39,973 bases of DNA, taken from Hyphomicrobiales bacterium. GTDB taxonomy: Bacteria; Pseudomonadota; Alphaproteobacteria; Rhizobiales; Aestuariivirgaceae. A program made the translations under genes and the position numbers. The stretch's first letter is position 1. Every line of letters begins with the position of its first letter. The notes under the pieces were generated by a model. It saw only the letters and a list, made by a program, of their open reading frames with translations, ran no database searches and had not been told where the DNA came from. This document shows, in pieces, positions 39,803 through 39,973 of the stretch. Where the stretch lies: assembly GCA_027024225.1 (NCBI GenBank), contig JALVSR010000058.1, positions 1 to 39,973 of the forward strand, read 5' to 3'.

Positions 39803-39939
39803 GCCGAATTCCCGTGCATGCAGGAAATCCCTGTCCAATAGCCGAACATACCCTTTCCCGCGCCATAATGCACTTTCATGGGCCTGGCCCGGCATGAGCC
39901 GCACGGGCGAATCCCAGGAGATCTTTCCGGCGCGAAAGC

Positions 39940-39973
39940 AAAGAAAAAGCCCGGCCATCGGATGATGGCCGGG
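39940..39973 (-). terminator. Terminator of a gene beyond the right edge
   Basis: A 10-bp stem (CCCGGCCATC at 39950-39959 and its complement at 39964-39973) with loop GGAT is followed on the minus strand by CTTTTTCTTT. It should end a minus-strand gene that lies outside the window. The gap 39803-39939 contains no gene I can support. Confidence 0.75.

Overview
This window is a chromosomal, high-GC, gene-dense stretch that reads as an alphaproteobacterium. The evidence is an Irr-type Fur-family regulator, a DUF2336 protein, a FolP with an N-terminal extension, a TolA/TolB/Pal/CpoB set, a long L21 with a C-terminal helix-hairpin-helix tail, and CtrA-like half-sites. I cannot name the genus. Nearly every gene is housekeeping. 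I see no insertion sequence, prophage, CRISPR array, tRNA or rRNA.

Layout from left to right. (1) 143-5454, minus strand: msrB, oligopeptidase B, cmk and rpsA (S1), ending in a clear terminator. (2) 5582-9138, plus strand: a DUF2336 protein, a YciI-EVE pair and an FAD monooxygenase. (3) 9434-14008, minus: the conserved ftsH-folP-glmM operon. (4) 14401-18898, minus: rpmI-rplT and pheS-pheT (4-base overlap), separated by a 362-base gap full of long inverted repeats. (5) 19290-24660: a J-domain protein, an orphan two-membrane-segment protein, a short-chain dehydrogenase (SDR), a heparinase II/III-like protein and a FolM-like SDR. (6) 24806-29155, minus: tolA-tolB-pal-cpoB, without tolQ/tolR. (7) 29453-35175: ubiG, then rplU-rpmA with a structured leader, then a 1150-residue transporter-acyltransferase-ligase fusion. 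(8) 35548-39802: a cold-shock protein, a DUF695/RraB-like protein, an SDR-like protein lacking its catalytic Tyr and Lys, irr and tilS. A final hairpin belongs to a gene beyond the right edge.

Together the genes cover translation (S1, L20, L35, L21, L27, PheST, TilS), envelope integrity (FtsH, GlmM, Tol-Pal, phospholipid repair), folate and quinone synthesis, protein repair and iron response. Gene order is partly eroded from common arrangements: infC, tolQR, aroA, ihfB and rsmB/purH are not beside their usual partners, and tilS lies far from both ftsH and cpoB.

I did not find a convincing wholly new system. The best leads are the nested inverted repeats between rplT and pheS, the rplU leader with two competing 3' arms, the SDR-fold protein without its catalytic residues, and the orphan sensor-like membrane protein behind a double tandem-repeat control region.
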